Positions 6,628-14,486 of a stretch of 26,016 nucleotides of DNA are shown piece by piece; the stretch's first letter is position 1; each line of letters starts with the position of its first letter. Location: the IMG/VR virus record IMGVR_UViG_3300046512_000116, positions 1 to 26,016 of that record; one strand, written 5' to 3'. The position numbers were made by a program, and so were the translations under genes. The notes beneath the pieces were generated by a model. The model ran no database searches. It was not told the DNA's origin and worked only from the letters and a program-made list of their open reading frames with translations. This DNA is from a virus.

Positions 6628-8290
6628 GTGTCGAGACACTTAGCGCCACCGCCACGGGCTGAACCCAGATCGGCATGCTATTCAGCATGAAGGTTTCGCC
6701 GGCCTCGGCCAGCAACAGGGTGGTGCCCATCACGTGGGCGATTGCCTCGGCTGCAGCTGGTGGAACTGCGTTCCCGATTCGCTCGCGCCATGCCTGGTCG
6801 CTCAGGCCGTCCAGCTCAAACCATTCCTCTGGCTCAACCAGGCTTTGCAGCGCGGCCAGCTCCAGCGTTGTGAACGGTCGGTGCCAAGTGCCGTCGAGGC
6901 TTTCGATAACGCAGGTCAATCGCTCGTTGGCTTCCGGCATCCGGGGATCTGCAACAGACCACCGGCCGTTGTCCTGGCGGGCGCTGGCTGAAACTGCGCC
7001 GCACTGGTCGTTCCAACTGGTGACGCCGTAGTGCCCACCGGTCAAGTAGGCATCGCCCTTGCCGCGCTTCATGCCTGGTCGTGGATCCTGGACAGCGAAA
7101 GCACCCTGGCCCGTGGTGCTGCCGGAAATGACCGTGCGCGATATGCCATCCCACTGGGCCACGTTGTACTTGGCGTGGCCGATGCCGGGGTCGCGGGGAT
7201 CTGCAACGCTGAACGTCCCTTGCCCGGGCGACTTCACTCCGATCACCGCACCGCTCGTTTCGTCCCATCGGCGAACACCGTACTGCTGGTATTGCAGTGC
7301 GCCAGCTCGGGCCCGTGGATCAGCCACCGAGAACTTGCCGTTGGTTGGCCCGCTTCGCGCGGCGACGGTGCCGGCAGTTTCGTTCCAGTCGTGCACGCCC
7401 AGGAACCCGTCCCGGAACTGCGGAACAATGACCAGGTCACGAAGGTAGCCGTCCTCGATCACCAGATCATTCAGGCAGCGCCAGTCCTTACCGGCTTCGA
7501 CCAGGGCCAGACGCACCCATGTTTTCCATTGCAGCGCCGGAACCCGGTGCATAGGGCCCGCAGCTTCTACGTCGCCGGCCATGGGCATGCGGCCCAGGAT
7601 CGAGCCGACCGACTTGAGGTTTTTCTTTTCTGGCTCGTACAGGAAGGGCGGTACCTTCTCGATGTGCCTGGCCACCAGCAAGAAGCGCTTGCGGCTCTGG
7701 GCCAGACCGCCGATGACGCCACAGTCGTGAGTTGTTTCCGCAACTGCATAACCGTAGTGGTTCAACAGCTTGTTGATTTGGTCCAGCAGATGCCGGCCAC
7801 GGGTGGCCAGGCGTGGCACGTTCTCGAAAACGATCAACGATACCGGGTCATCCTTCCAGGCTTCGCACATCAGCCACACGCAGCGCAGCGTCAGTTCGTT
7901 GAGGGCCTGGTACTTCGGGGTCAGGCTCATGGTCTCGGACAGCAAGCCCGAGGCGCCTTTACATGGGCTGCTGATGAACACGGCGTCGGGGCGTTCGTAG
8001 CCGGCGGCGCGGCGCACGTCGTCTGGGCCAGCCTCAACCCAACCTGGCGGTGGCTGCTTACCGTGAAACGCGATGTACATGCCGAGGGTGAACAGGTCCA
8101 TCAGGGTGCCAGGTACGCCGGACAGGCGCTGGAAGTCGCGCAACCCGGCCGGGTCAACATCGATGCCGCCGATGCATTGCCACTCGGCCTGCATGTTGCC
8201 CACCACGGGCTTGGCTTTGTTGAACCCTTTGGCGCCGCCGCCGAGGCCGCAGCAAAAATGGAAGTGCTTGAAAATTCGCTTGAGCATCAT
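6614..8290 (-). CDS. C5-cytosine DNA methyltransferase with four-fold internal repeat
   Basis: A 558-residue Dcm-type enzyme that methylates cytosine at C5. Motif I is FHFCCGLGGGAKGF (about 10-23), the catalytic Pro-Cys is in SSPCKGAS (C110), ENV is at 156-158, Q-x-R-x-R at 198-202, and IGNAVPP at about 505. Family members are usually shorter. The extra length is a repeated module in the target-recognition region, residues about 297-450: four copies of a block that starts with an aromatic-G/N-V-x-x-W-(D/N) pattern and ends in (S/A)V-x-DPR. ATG 8290 has AAGGAA at good spacing. It is the last gene of the leftward early operon. No restriction partner is seen. Confidence 0.93.
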   Translation of the reverse strand: MMLKRIFKHFHFCCGLGGGAKGFNKAKPVVGNMQAEWQCIGGIDVDPAGLRDFQRLSGVPGTLMDLFTLGMYIAFHGKQPPPGWVEAGPDDVRRAAGYERPDAVFISSPCKGASGLLSETMSLTPKYQALNELTLRCVWLMCEAWKDDPVSLIVFENVPRLATRGRHLLDQINKLLNHYGYAVAETTHDCGVIGGLAQSRKRFLLVARHIEKVPPFLYEPEKKNLKSVGSILGRMPMAGDVEAAGPMHRVPALQWKTWVRLALVEAGKDWRCLNDLVIEDGYLRDLVIVPQFRDGFLGVHDWNETAGTVAARSGPTNGKFSVADPRARAGALQYQQYGVRRWDETSGAVIGVKSPGQGTFSVADPRDPGIGHAKYNVAQWDGISRTVISGSTTGQGAFAVQDPRPGMKRGKGDAYLTGGHYGVTSWNDQCGAVSASARQDNGRWSVADPRMPEANERLTCVIESLDGTWHRPFTTLELAALQSLVEPEEWFELDGLSDQAWRERIGNAVPPAAAEAIAHVMGTTLLLAEAGETFMLNSMPIWVQPVAVALSVSTQSPA

Positions 8291-8348
8291 GCGGCGATTC
8301 CTTGAAAGAGGTGTGCGCCAGCGAACGCCGGCGCAAGGTGTGGCGGGG

Positions 8349-8960
8349 TCAAGCCACCTGAGCAGGCGGGTTCATGGCGAAGTAGATGCGGGCGCAGGCT
8401 TCGGTGTCGGGCCGCGCGCGGTGGCCACCGACCAGTTCTTCGCCGGTGAAGTGCAATAGGGCCTCGGCAACGGTTGGGGTTTTGAACGAGTTCTTGAAGT
8501 TGGTTGCCTTCATCTTCTCGGTGGGCGGCAACTTGCAAAGCGGTTTCGAACTGGCGGCAGTGCAGTAGCTGGGCTCTGCTTTGAAGGCATCGGCGGCTTG
8601 CTTGCCGATGAACCGCATCAGCGCTATACGCAGGATCCTGTCGTCGAAAGAGCAGTTATGCGCCACCCGTAACCCGGCCTGCATGTAGATCCGCAGAAAA
8701 CCGCCAAGGGCCTCGACTTCAGGGATGCCCTGCTCAAGCGCCATTTCCGTGGTGATTCCGTGGATAACTGCTACGTCGTTGGGGATCATCCAACCATCAG
8801 GGCGGATCATCGCTTCGAAGGAATCGACCAGGTCGCCCTGAGGCGTGTAGAGCAGGGCGCAGATATCGACTAGGTGGGGTTGCGACGGGTCGTCGCTCGG
8901 GATCTTCCAGTTAGGGAAGCCGGTCGTTTCGGTGTCAAACACGCAGATCAATTCGGACAT
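8349..8960 (-). CDS. DnaQ-like 3'-5' exonuclease (DEDDh)
   Basis: A 203-residue exonuclease. Exo I is VFDTETTG (D9, E11), Exo II is in AHNCSFDDRIL, and Exo III is HRARPDTEA, with the histidine five residues before the aspartate; together these give the DEDDh set. Such enzymes trim 3' ends of DNA or RNA using two metal ions. ATG 8960 has GGAG upstream. A terminator lies between this gene and the recombination genes upstream, so its expression may need antitermination. It is single-domain, lacks polymerase parts, and probably works in phage DNA processing or recombination. Confidence 0.9.
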   Translation of the reverse strand: MSELICVFDTETTGFPNWKIPSDDPSQPHLVDICALLYTPQGDLVDSFEAMIRPDGWMIPNDVAVIHGITTEMALEQGIPEVEALGGFLRIYMQAGLRVAHNCSFDDRILRIALMRFIGKQAADAFKAEPSYCTAASSKPLCKLPPTEKMKATNFKNSFKTPTVAEALLHFTGEELVGGHRARPDTEACARIYFAMNPPAQVA

Positions 8961-8975
8961 TGTTTTTCTCCAGGC

Positions 8976-9001
8976 GAAAAGAAGGCGCCCTTAGGCGCCT
9001 T
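8976..9001 (-). terminator. Intra-operon terminator
   Basis: AAGGCGCC (8982-8989) and GGCGCCTT (8994-9001) form a perfect stem. On the minus strand it is followed by CTTTTC. It sits after the FtsK-gamma gene and before the exonuclease, inside the leftward operon. Read-through would be needed for downstream genes, which fits the boxA seen in the leader. Confidence 0.75.
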
Positions 9002-9019
9002 GGGTATTGAGGGGATGGA

Positions 9020-10036
9020 TCAGACGACGTCTTCCAGCGTGGCGATGACCTTGAAGCTGTGGTCAAACGCCGATTCGCCCTCGGTTTCGATCTCGACCAC
9101 TTTGTCATCGAGCAGGCGCATCAGCAGGGCGGCTGTCTTGTCGCTATCAATGGCCAGTCGGCTTTGCACCCAGTGACCTTTGAACGCCTTGTTGTTGGAC
9201 TTGAGCACGATCAGTTGCTTGGCATCGTCGTAGGTGAACTCGCCGAACTCCTTTTCAAAGTCGCCAGACTGTCCAGCATCGGCAATGTCGTCATCGCTTT
9301 GCGCTGATTGCGGGCTCTGGGTCAGAACTTCGCGACTGCCATTCGAATTCATCTGCGTGACGATGCCCTGGGCTTCCATCCATTCGATCATGCGAGCGGC
9401 GCGGTTGTACCCAACTTTCAGGTGGCGCTGTACAGCGCTGACGCTGGCGCGCCGAGTCTCGATGACGTGCTGCACAGCCTCGGCATACAGCGGGTCTTGG
9501 TCATGGCCGACAAACACTTCTTCGCCTTCCGGCTCATCTGGCCCGGTGGCCTTTCCATCGAACAGGCTGCCAGTCAGGTCGCTGACGTGCAGCGGCAAGT
9601 CCGGTTGGTCGCGGTCTGGGCGGATGAAATCGAGCCCGTCGTCGTAGTCGGTCGGCGCCACCACCAGCAGACACATCTTCCCGGGAACCTTTGCCAGGGC
9701 ACCGCCGTTTGGGTCGTTCACGTCAATGTTCGCGGTGATGGTTATCGCCTTTTCCTTGAACTTGGCGTCGATAACCTTCACTTCAACGACGTCAACATTG
9801 CGCGAACTGATGATGTTGATCGCGGTGTGAGCCGCCTCGGTAGCGCTCTTGACGGCGCGGTCAATCACTTCCTGCTGGCAGCCCTCGTTCAGCTTGCTCC
9901 ACGGTGAGTGAATGTTCTTCACCTCAAACAGGACCATGTTCACCAAGTCATGCACCAGCAATTCATGCGCGAGCATGGAAGGTTCAAAGCCCGCCAGCTT
10001 GGCGCGCTCGATGATGTCGCGGTGTTCAGTCTTCAT
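9020..10036 (-). CDS. Phage protein with FtsK-gamma DNA-binding domain
   Basis: A 338-residue protein. Residues about 180-245 match the FtsK gamma winged helix: DPLYAEAVQHVIETRRASVS, then VQRHLKVGYNRAARMIEWME, then a G-I-V turn. In FtsK this domain reads the polar KOPS octamer and loads the translocase. No ATPase motor is present here, so the protein can only bind DNA or partners. The N-terminal ~140 residues contain a probable beta-rich domain of unknown family, joined by an acidic linker; the C-terminal ~70 residues are also unassigned. ATG 10036 is chosen because GAGG lies seven bases upstream; the ATG at 10042 is too close to it. It sits next to the YqaJ/RecT pair. Confidence 0.85.
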   Translation of the reverse strand: MKTEHRDIIERAKLAGFEPSMLAHELLVHDLVNMVLFEVKNIHSPWSKLNEGCQQEVIDRAVKSATEAAHTAINIISSRNVDVVEVKVIDAKFKEKAITITANIDVNDPNGGALAKVPGKMCLLVVAPTDYDDGLDFIRPDRDQPDLPLHVSDLTGSLFDGKATGPDEPEGEEVFVGHDQDPLYAEAVQHVIETRRASVSAVQRHLKVGYNRAARMIEWMEAQGIVTQMNSNGSREVLTQSPQSAQSDDDIADAGQSGDFEKEFGEFTYDDAKQLIVLKSNNKAFKGHWVQSRLAIDSDKTAALLMRLLDDKVVEIETEGESAFDHSFKVIATLEDVV

Positions 10037-10045
10037 GGGCATTCC

Positions 10046-10246
10046 TCAGTGCTTGGCGATGCGCTCAAGCTTCGATTGTTGAGCGGGGCTCAGGTTGGTG
10101 TGGGCGCCGTAACGCTTGAAGCTGGCGCGGATGTTCTCGACGAATTCCAGTTCCCATTCCCCGCTGGCGTGCAACTCAGCGGAAGCCAGGATCCCGGCGA
10201 ACTCCTCGACACTGTCGTAGATGTCGAGGATGGATTGAGCCGCCAT
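10046..10246 (-). CDS. Small phage protein, unknown (66 aa)
   Basis: A helical, charged protein starting MAAQSILDIYDSVEEF and ending SKLERIAKH. It lies between the FtsK-gamma gene and the exonuclease gene with gaps of only 9 and 2 bases. It has no strong ribosome site of its own, so translation is probably coupled to the gene before it. Function unknown. Confidence 0.7.
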   Translation of the reverse strand: MAAQSILDIYDSVEEFAGILASAELHASGEWELEFVENIRASFKRYGAHTNLSPAQQSKLERIAKH

Positions 10247-10248
10247 GA

Positions 10249-11898
10249 TCAGGCTGCGGCCAGGTTGGCCTGTACTGCCTGGATGTGGTTGACCAGGGCG
10301 GTACAGATGCGCGGGAAGTCGCTTTCGCGGTACAGCGTGGCGCCACGCTCGCGGGCTGCCGCTTCGAAGCCCAGCGAGCTCATGAAGCTGGCAGACACGA
10401 CGAAGCCGAGGCGGTCGCTCAAGTCTCCAAGCTTGAAGTGCCGGCCATCGTCGACGGGCTGTTGAACTGCAGTAGCAGTCTTGATCGGTGTGGCGGCGAC
10501 CGGCGCCGGCTCTTCCGCGACTTTCACAGGCTGCTCAACAACCGGCTCAACGACCTGTTGTTGCTGTTGGGCTGCGAGCTGCTGTGCCTTTTCCTCTTCC
10601 TGGCGCTTGAGCTCTGCCTGCTGCTGTTGCTGTTCGTGCTCGTTGATCCGGACCTTGATCAGCGCCACCAGGTCATCGTTGGCCTTGAGTGCCAGTTCCT
10701 GGAAGTCGTGGAACAGGAACTTGTGCTCAGCTGCCAGTTCGTTAAGGCTGGCTTGGTTGACTCGGATGCCGTCGGCAATTCGGCTGGCCTCGATCTTGGC
10801 CCGCGCCAGCTCAGCATCAGCCGCTTCCTTGATGCTGACTACTTGCTTCTTGCCCTTGATGGCGCCTGCAAAGTCAGAGGCCACACGCGGCATGCGGATG
10901 CGACCGCCCAGCGTTTCATTGATCTGGTCGATGTGCGCCTGCAAAGCCTTGGCCGCATCCATGACGATGTCGCTGCGGATCATTTCCTTGCGTGCCTTGA
11001 CCAGCTTTTCCAGTTCCAGGCGCTTGCGCCGGGTCTCGGCCGTGATGTCATCAATCGCCTTGAACAGCACGTCGATGCTCTCGGTCTGGCTCAGGGCGTG
11101 TTCTTTCGCGGCCTTGAGTTTGTCCTCGACCTCGCTGCACCACTTGACCGTGGCGTCAGCGTCGGCGAAGTCCTTGTCCGTTTTCAGTTCGGTGCTGATG
11201 TTGCTGATAACGGTGAGGGCGTGCGACTTGAAGGCGTCCAAGTTGCTGGCGGTAACCATGCCCGTCACGTCGATGCGCAGCGCAGGCAGCTGATCAGGGG
11301 CGGCGCCGATTGCTTCGACCTTGGTTTCCTGTGGGACGAATTCGCCCAGGTCCTGTTCGAACTGGGCCCAACCGGCGATCAGTTCTTCACGGCGACCCGG
11401 TACAGGGGTGTAGTACATGCTGACGTACTTTTCGCGGGTGCCATCGGAGCAGACGAACAGCACGCGCTCAGCACCGCTGACCAGCAGTTGCTGCTCAAGC
11501 TGCCAGTAATAGTGCGGCTCCAGTTCGCCGGCGCGGATCTGCGTTACGACCTTCTCGTTCCACAGTTTGTGTTCGAACAGAATATCACCCAGCATCGTGG
11601 CGCCGTCCATTGAGGCCAGCAGGTTGCCGCTGGTGCCGACGATTGGGTAGAGCTCTTCGCCGATATCTTCCTCGGCCAGGGGGCGCGCCATTTCCTCAGT
11701 GGCGTGGCCACGGTCGAACGCGGCCTGTTGTTGCGGGGTAACGTCCGGAACAATGCCGGTCTTTTTCATTGCCAGCAGATCGTTGCGGGTCTGGAACTTC
11801 GAAGCGCCCATCATCGCGGGCGCCTCCGAAGCGGTGAAGTGGGATGCGCGAAGGGCCAGCCATTCCGGCGTGCCCTGCTGGACGTTATGCACTTTCAT
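10249..11898 (-). CDS. YqaJ-family recombination exonuclease with long C-terminal extension
   Basis: A 549-residue protein. Residues about 8-190 are a YqaJ/lambda-exonuclease domain: QGTPEWLALRASHFTASEAP at the N-terminus and the metal-binding core D98...E109-x-K111. It would chew the 5' strand of double-stranded DNA ends to prepare them for annealing. Residues ~225-430 are a long charged helical region, then a glutamine-rich stretch. The C-terminal ~60 residues (HFKLGDLSDRLGF onward) resemble the tail domain of some phage antirepressor-like proteins. The start overlaps the recT gene by 14 bases, tying the pair together. The extension is much longer than in lambda Exo (226 aa). Confidence 0.9.
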   Translation of the reverse strand: MKVHNVQQGTPEWLALRASHFTASEAPAMMGASKFQTRNDLLAMKKTGIVPDVTPQQQAAFDRGHATEEMARPLAEEDIGEELYPIVGTSGNLLASMDGATMLGDILFEHKLWNEKVVTQIRAGELEPHYYWQLEQQLLVSGAERVLFVCSDGTREKYVSMYYTPVPGRREELIAGWAQFEQDLGEFVPQETKVEAIGAAPDQLPALRIDVTGMVTASNLDAFKSHALTVISNISTELKTDKDFADADATVKWCSEVEDKLKAAKEHALSQTESIDVLFKAIDDITAETRRKRLELEKLVKARKEMIRSDIVMDAAKALQAHIDQINETLGGRIRMPRVASDFAGAIKGKKQVVSIKEAADAELARAKIEASRIADGIRVNQASLNELAAEHKFLFHDFQELALKANDDLVALIKVRINEHEQQQQQAELKRQEEEKAQQLAAQQQQQVVEPVVEQPVKVAEEPAPVAATPIKTATAVQQPVDDGRHFKLGDLSDRLGFVVSASFMSSLGFEAAARERGATLYRESDFPRICTALVNHIQAVQANLAAA

Positions 11899-12646
11899 TG
11901 GTGGCTTCTCCTTCGATTGGGGCCAGGGCGCGGATGCGCTCTTCTTGCTCCGGGGTGACGGTGTACTTGCTGACCAGGTTGGTGAGCAGGTGCTCGGGGC
12001 TGGTGCGGTTGGCAGCGATCATCGAGCGCCACTTATCGGCGTTCTCGTCGAGCTTGCTGTCGGGGTAGGCGGGCAGCACCTTGGGTTCTTCTGTCTTGCG
12101 GGCGTGAGTCTGGTTGAGCTCGCGCTCGGTAGGGATGTCCTGGACTTCCTCGGCCATCGGCATGCCGCGCAGCACGTCGGGGAACACGTCTCGCAGGGCA
12201 AACGACCGGGCGCGCATTTGGCGCATACGTTTCGGGTACTGGGCCCAGGGGCCTTGCTTGCCTTTAAGGCCGGCCTGCTGGGCGTCGGTCATGCTGAATG
12301 TGCGGGCCTGTTCCTCTTCGCCGACGCGCTTAACCCGGCAGGTCGCCGTCTCGCCGTCGTCGGTCTCGTAAACGTACTCACACAGCGGGGAGCTGCGTAC
12401 CAGGGCGATCACCGCGTCACCCCAAAGCGATGGGCGCCCGTTGATGACCGCAATGCTTTGCATGGCTTGCATAGGCTGCAAGCCCAGTTCCATACCCCAC
12501 TGGACGGCCACCAGGATGTTGGCGGGCTTTTTCTGAAAGTCCTTTGGGACAATGTCAGATGCTGCGAGGAAATCAGCGAACTTCAACGCCTCTTCGAGGT
12601 TCTGCGGCGCGAGACTGAATGTCTGCTTGATGGCTAATTCGGACAC
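11885..12646 (-). CDS. recT: RecT-family single-strand annealing protein
   Basis: A 253-residue annealing protein. The core (about 10-165) has the RecT pattern: ADFLAASDIVPKDF, then ILVAVQWGMELGLQPMQAMQSI, NGRPSLWGDA, and KRMRQMRARSFALRDVFPDV. The C-terminal ~80 residues are charged and vary between homologues. It binds the 3' overhang made by the YqaJ exonuclease and anneals it to complementary DNA, forming a Red-type system. The start is GTG 12646 with AAGGA seven bases upstream; no ATG is nearby. Confidence 0.93.
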   Translation of the reverse strand: MSELAIKQTFSLAPQNLEEALKFADFLAASDIVPKDFQKKPANILVAVQWGMELGLQPMQAMQSIAVINGRPSLWGDAVIALVRSSPLCEYVYETDDGETATCRVKRVGEEEQARTFSMTDAQQAGLKGKQGPWAQYPKRMRQMRARSFALRDVFPDVLRGMPMAEEVQDIPTERELNQTHARKTEEPKVLPAYPDSKLDENADKWRSMIAANRTSPEHLLTNLVSKYTVTPEQEERIRALAPIEGEATNESA

Positions 12647-12691
12647 AAGAGTTTCCTTGCCGCGACGTGCGCAGCATTGAGGGGGTGAAGG

Positions 12692-12699
12692 GGGAAGGG
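12692..12699 (+). other. KOPS-like octamer (GGGAAGGG)
   Basis: The 54-base gap upstream of recT contains GGGAAGGG, an exact match to the GGGNAGGG sequence read by FtsK gamma domains. The same operon encodes a gamma-domain protein. A few matches are expected by chance in 26 kb, so this is only suggestive. Confidence 0.3.
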
Positions 12700-12700
12700 T

Positions 12701-13201
12701 TTAGGCGGAGCGGGCGACCAACATTGCGTCGGCTTCGGCGTAGCGCATGCGGGCCCTGAATTCAGCCCAAAACAACTGATTGCCCAATGGGTCGGATGCA
12801 AAGTCAGGCATGCCCCGGCCCACAATCGACGACGCATAAGGGACGCCGTAGTCATCAAGGCAGACGGCAGCGTTCACCGCGAAGTAGTCTCGCAGGCTCA
12901 TGCCTTGCGGGGCTTCATTGAGCGTGTCGGGTCGTGGGTTGAAGTGGCATGGAAAAGCGCTGCCACCGTCAAATACTGGGGTTTGTGCTGGCGGCTCGGT
13001 GAGTGTCTCAGCTGGCAGCTCCACGAGCTTGTAGCCTGGGTCTCCCCCGCAGAAGTCCCACTGACGATCAGTCAAACCGTCCTCTGCCATGTCTATGAAC
13101 AGCCAATCACCTGCGTCATTTTTCTTGTACCAAGAACCGTGGCTGTCTTCTTTACCGGCGTGCGTGGCCCCCTTGGGCCGGAAGGCAAGGTCAATATCCA
13201 T
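12701..13201 (-). CDS. Phage protein of unknown function (166 aa)
   Basis: The N-terminal half (about 1-60) has aromatic and acidic residues (GSWYKKNDAGDWLFID). The C-terminal half carries GGSAFPCHF, GMSLRDYFA and FRARMRYAEADAML, blocks I recall from many small early-region phage proteins without known function. ATG 13201 has only a weak AGGT upstream. It is tightly placed with recT downstream, and a role linked to recombination is possible but not shown. Confidence 0.75.
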   Translation of the reverse strand: MDIDLAFRPKGATHAGKEDSHGSWYKKNDAGDWLFIDMAEDGLTDRQWDFCGGDPGYKLVELPAETLTEPPAQTPVFDGGSAFPCHFNPRPDTLNEAPQGMSLRDYFAVNAAVCLDDYGVPYASSIVGRGMPDFASDPLGNQLFWAEFRARMRYAEADAMLVARSA

Positions 13202-13212
13202 GATGGGTATAC

Positions 13213-13332
13213 CTATTGAGTAATGAGCCCGCCGATAGCGGGGCCCAGTAGAACGATGGTGAGGAAGGTCAGGCCAACGATGGCCGAGGTCCAGCGGATG
13301 GCGCGCCGCCGGTCACGCTGGCGGGTGGTCAT
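13213..13332 (-). CDS. Small membrane protein (39 aa)
   Basis: Starts MTTRQRDRRRAIRW, a strongly basic N-terminus, followed by one hydrophobic stretch of about 20 residues (SAIVGLTFLTIVLLGPAIGG). This predicts a single membrane span with the N-terminus inside. The start overlaps the upstream stop as ATGA. The longer frame upstream is inside the next gene and is rejected. Function unknown. Confidence 0.65.
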   Translation of the reverse strand: MTTRQRDRRRAIRWTSAIVGLTFLTIVLLGPAIGGLITQ

Positions 13333-13538
13333 GGGCAGCACCGTTCGCTGCCGCCGCAGTAGTACGCGCTGCCGTCGTAGTTGATCGGCCCCCACTTGCC
13401 GCACCCGCATTCAGCCTCTTCGGGGTATCGGCCCTGCGCCGCCTCGTTGTCGATGTTGCGCAGCCGGCGGCGCTCACGCTTGGCTTCAGCGGCGCGGATG
13501 TTGGCGGTGTCCGTGGCGTCGAACCTGCGATTTCTCAT
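13329..13538 (-). CDS. Small cysteine-rich protein (69 aa)
   Basis: The first ~35 residues are highly charged and helical (AAEAKRERRRLRN). The C-terminus has CGCGKWGPINYDGSAYYCGG and a final CC, enough cysteines for a zinc-ribbon-like site. ATGA overlaps with both neighbours support it. Function unknown. Confidence 0.7.
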   Translation of the reverse strand: MRNRRFDATDTANIRAAEAKRERRRLRNIDNEAAQGRYPEEAECGCGKWGPINYDGSAYYCGGSERCCP

Positions 13539-13669
13539 GACACCCTCGCAATCAGCATGCCGCGCCGCACTTCAATGCGGATTCGGCGGGGTAGATCGTT
13601 GACCAGAAAAAAGCCCTGGTTTTCCAGGGCCTTGGTCAGTTGCTTGGCGGTTCGGCAGATGATCGTCAT
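13535..13669 (-). CDS. Very small protein (44 aa)
   Basis: A short frame starting MTIICRTAKQLTKALENQ and ending RRGMLIARVS. Start and stop overlap both neighbours as ATGA, completing a five-gene chain. It is basic, with a short helix followed by a probable beta strand. It is supported by the overlaps and by the absence of any other reading of this segment. Function unknown. Confidence 0.65.
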   Translation of the reverse strand: MTIICRTAKQLTKALENQGFFLVNDLPRRIRIEVRRGMLIARVS

Positions 13670-13926
13670 GACGCTCTCCCGTATTGCTGTTCGTAGGCCG
13701 CAAGCCGGTTGGCTGCGCTTTGCTGTTGCAGCGCTCGGCGCCGGACCGATACAGCATCAATTGCCCGCTGTTCCAGCTCGATCGATTCGGCTTGGCTGAT
13801 AAAGCCCTGGGCCAGATTCGCCTGGATCATGCCGGCGATGAATCCCTCGTCTGGGTGGTTCGATTTCTCGATCTGCTTGAGCTGATGCTCCACCATTTCA
13901 ATGGCGCGTTCGTGGCCCCGGCTCAT
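13666..13926 (-). CDS. Small helical phage protein (86 aa)
   Basis: Starts MSRGHERAIEMVEHQLKQIE; long amphipathic helices with charged and glutamine-rich segments suggest a coiled coil or helical hairpin. ATGA overlaps on both sides. No known domain. Confidence 0.7.
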   Translation of the reverse strand: MSRGHERAIEMVEHQLKQIEKSNHPDEGFIAGMIQANLAQGFISQAESIELEQRAIDAVSVRRRALQQQSAANRLAAYEQQYGRAS

Positions 13927-14210
13927 GCTGCCCACCGTTCCCGGCGTTTGAGGGCGTCGATCTCGTGCCACAGCGCCACGGTGATCTGCGGGCCGTACTG
14001 ATGGGCCAGCACAGGCAGTTGGTAATCCGGCACATCCATGCGGACGCCGTCTTCGTCGTAGCAGATGCCCGACACCAGATTGAATTCCAGTTCGCGACAG
14101 CCCTGGGCGTCCCAGTCGCTATTCCAGCTGCCAGGGCAGGGCGGTTCATTCAAACAATGGGTTACCTCCACCTGGAGGACAAACCCCTCAACAACTATTT
14201 CGTGTTCCAT
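13923..14210 (-). CDS. Phage protein of unknown function (95 aa)
   Basis: Acidic protein starting MEHEIVVEGFVLQVEVTHCL, with alternating hydrophobic residues that suggest beta strands, then PCPGSWNSDWDAQGCRELE and a C-terminal helix. ATG 14210 is taken as the start because the frame upstream is out of context. A hairpin lies 30 bases before it (14241-14264). Its stop overlaps the next start as ATGA. Function unknown. Confidence 0.7.
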   Translation of the reverse strand: MEHEIVVEGFVLQVEVTHCLNEPPCPGSWNSDWDAQGCRELEFNLVSGICYDEDGVRMDVPDYQLPVLAHQYGPQITVALWHEIDALKRRERWAA

Positions 14211-14240
14211 GGTTGCCTCCAGGGCGGTGATTGCATCCGT

Positions 14241-14264
14241 CTGCCCACTCGGTGGAATGGGCAG
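14241..14264 (-). promoter_or_regulatory. Leader hairpin before the 14210 gene
   Basis: CTGCCCA (14241-14247) and TGGGCAG (14258-14264) form a 7-bp stem, centred about 42 bases before the ATG at 14210. The core TGCCCAC...GGA...TGGGCA is shared with a hairpin at 14487-14510. No T-run follows leftwards, so it does not look like a terminator. Confidence 0.5.
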
Positions 14265-14275
14265 AGGTGATGCGG

Positions 14276-14461
14276 TCAGGCAGCAGCCTTGCACTCGGCT
14301 GCCGTCATTCGATGGCCGTCTTCGCACTCAACTACTCGCACACCACTGGTGTATCCACGTTCAGCGTTGAGCCTGTTTGCCTCGCGAATGCAGGCGCCCA
14401 AGTCTTCATCGGCAAATACCTGCAGCTCTCCGCGCAGGGTGATGTGAATGACCTTGTTCAT
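14276..14461 (-). CDS. Small phage protein, first clear gene of the left operon (61 aa)
   Basis: Starts MNKVIHITLRGELQVFADED with GGGAGC eight to nine bases upstream of ATG 14461. The first half looks like two or three beta strands followed by a helix (LGACIREANRLNAERG), and the C-terminus is charged. Not recognised. It is the first clear gene after the leftward promoter; the ~300-base leader before it is described separately. Confidence 0.7.
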   Translation of the reverse strand: MNKVIHITLRGELQVFADEDLGACIREANRLNAERGYTSGVRVVECEDGHRMTAAECKAAA

Positions 14462-14486
14462 AGAATTGCTCCCGGTTGTTTTCCCA

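Noticed and set aside
7031-8305. A 424-codon plus-strand open frame opposite the C5 methyltransferase
   Set aside because: It is antisense to a gene with every expected catalytic motif and shows no domain of its own; long antisense frames are common in GC-rich DNA.
10550-10640. CTG/TTG-rich simple repeats that look like a microsatellite
   Set aside because: They encode the glutamine-rich linker of the YqaJ protein; no regular repeat unit beyond codon bias.
10285-11613. A 442-codon plus-strand open frame opposite the YqaJ exonuclease
   Set aside because: Antisense of a well-supported gene; its leucine runs come from the glutamine codons on the other strand.
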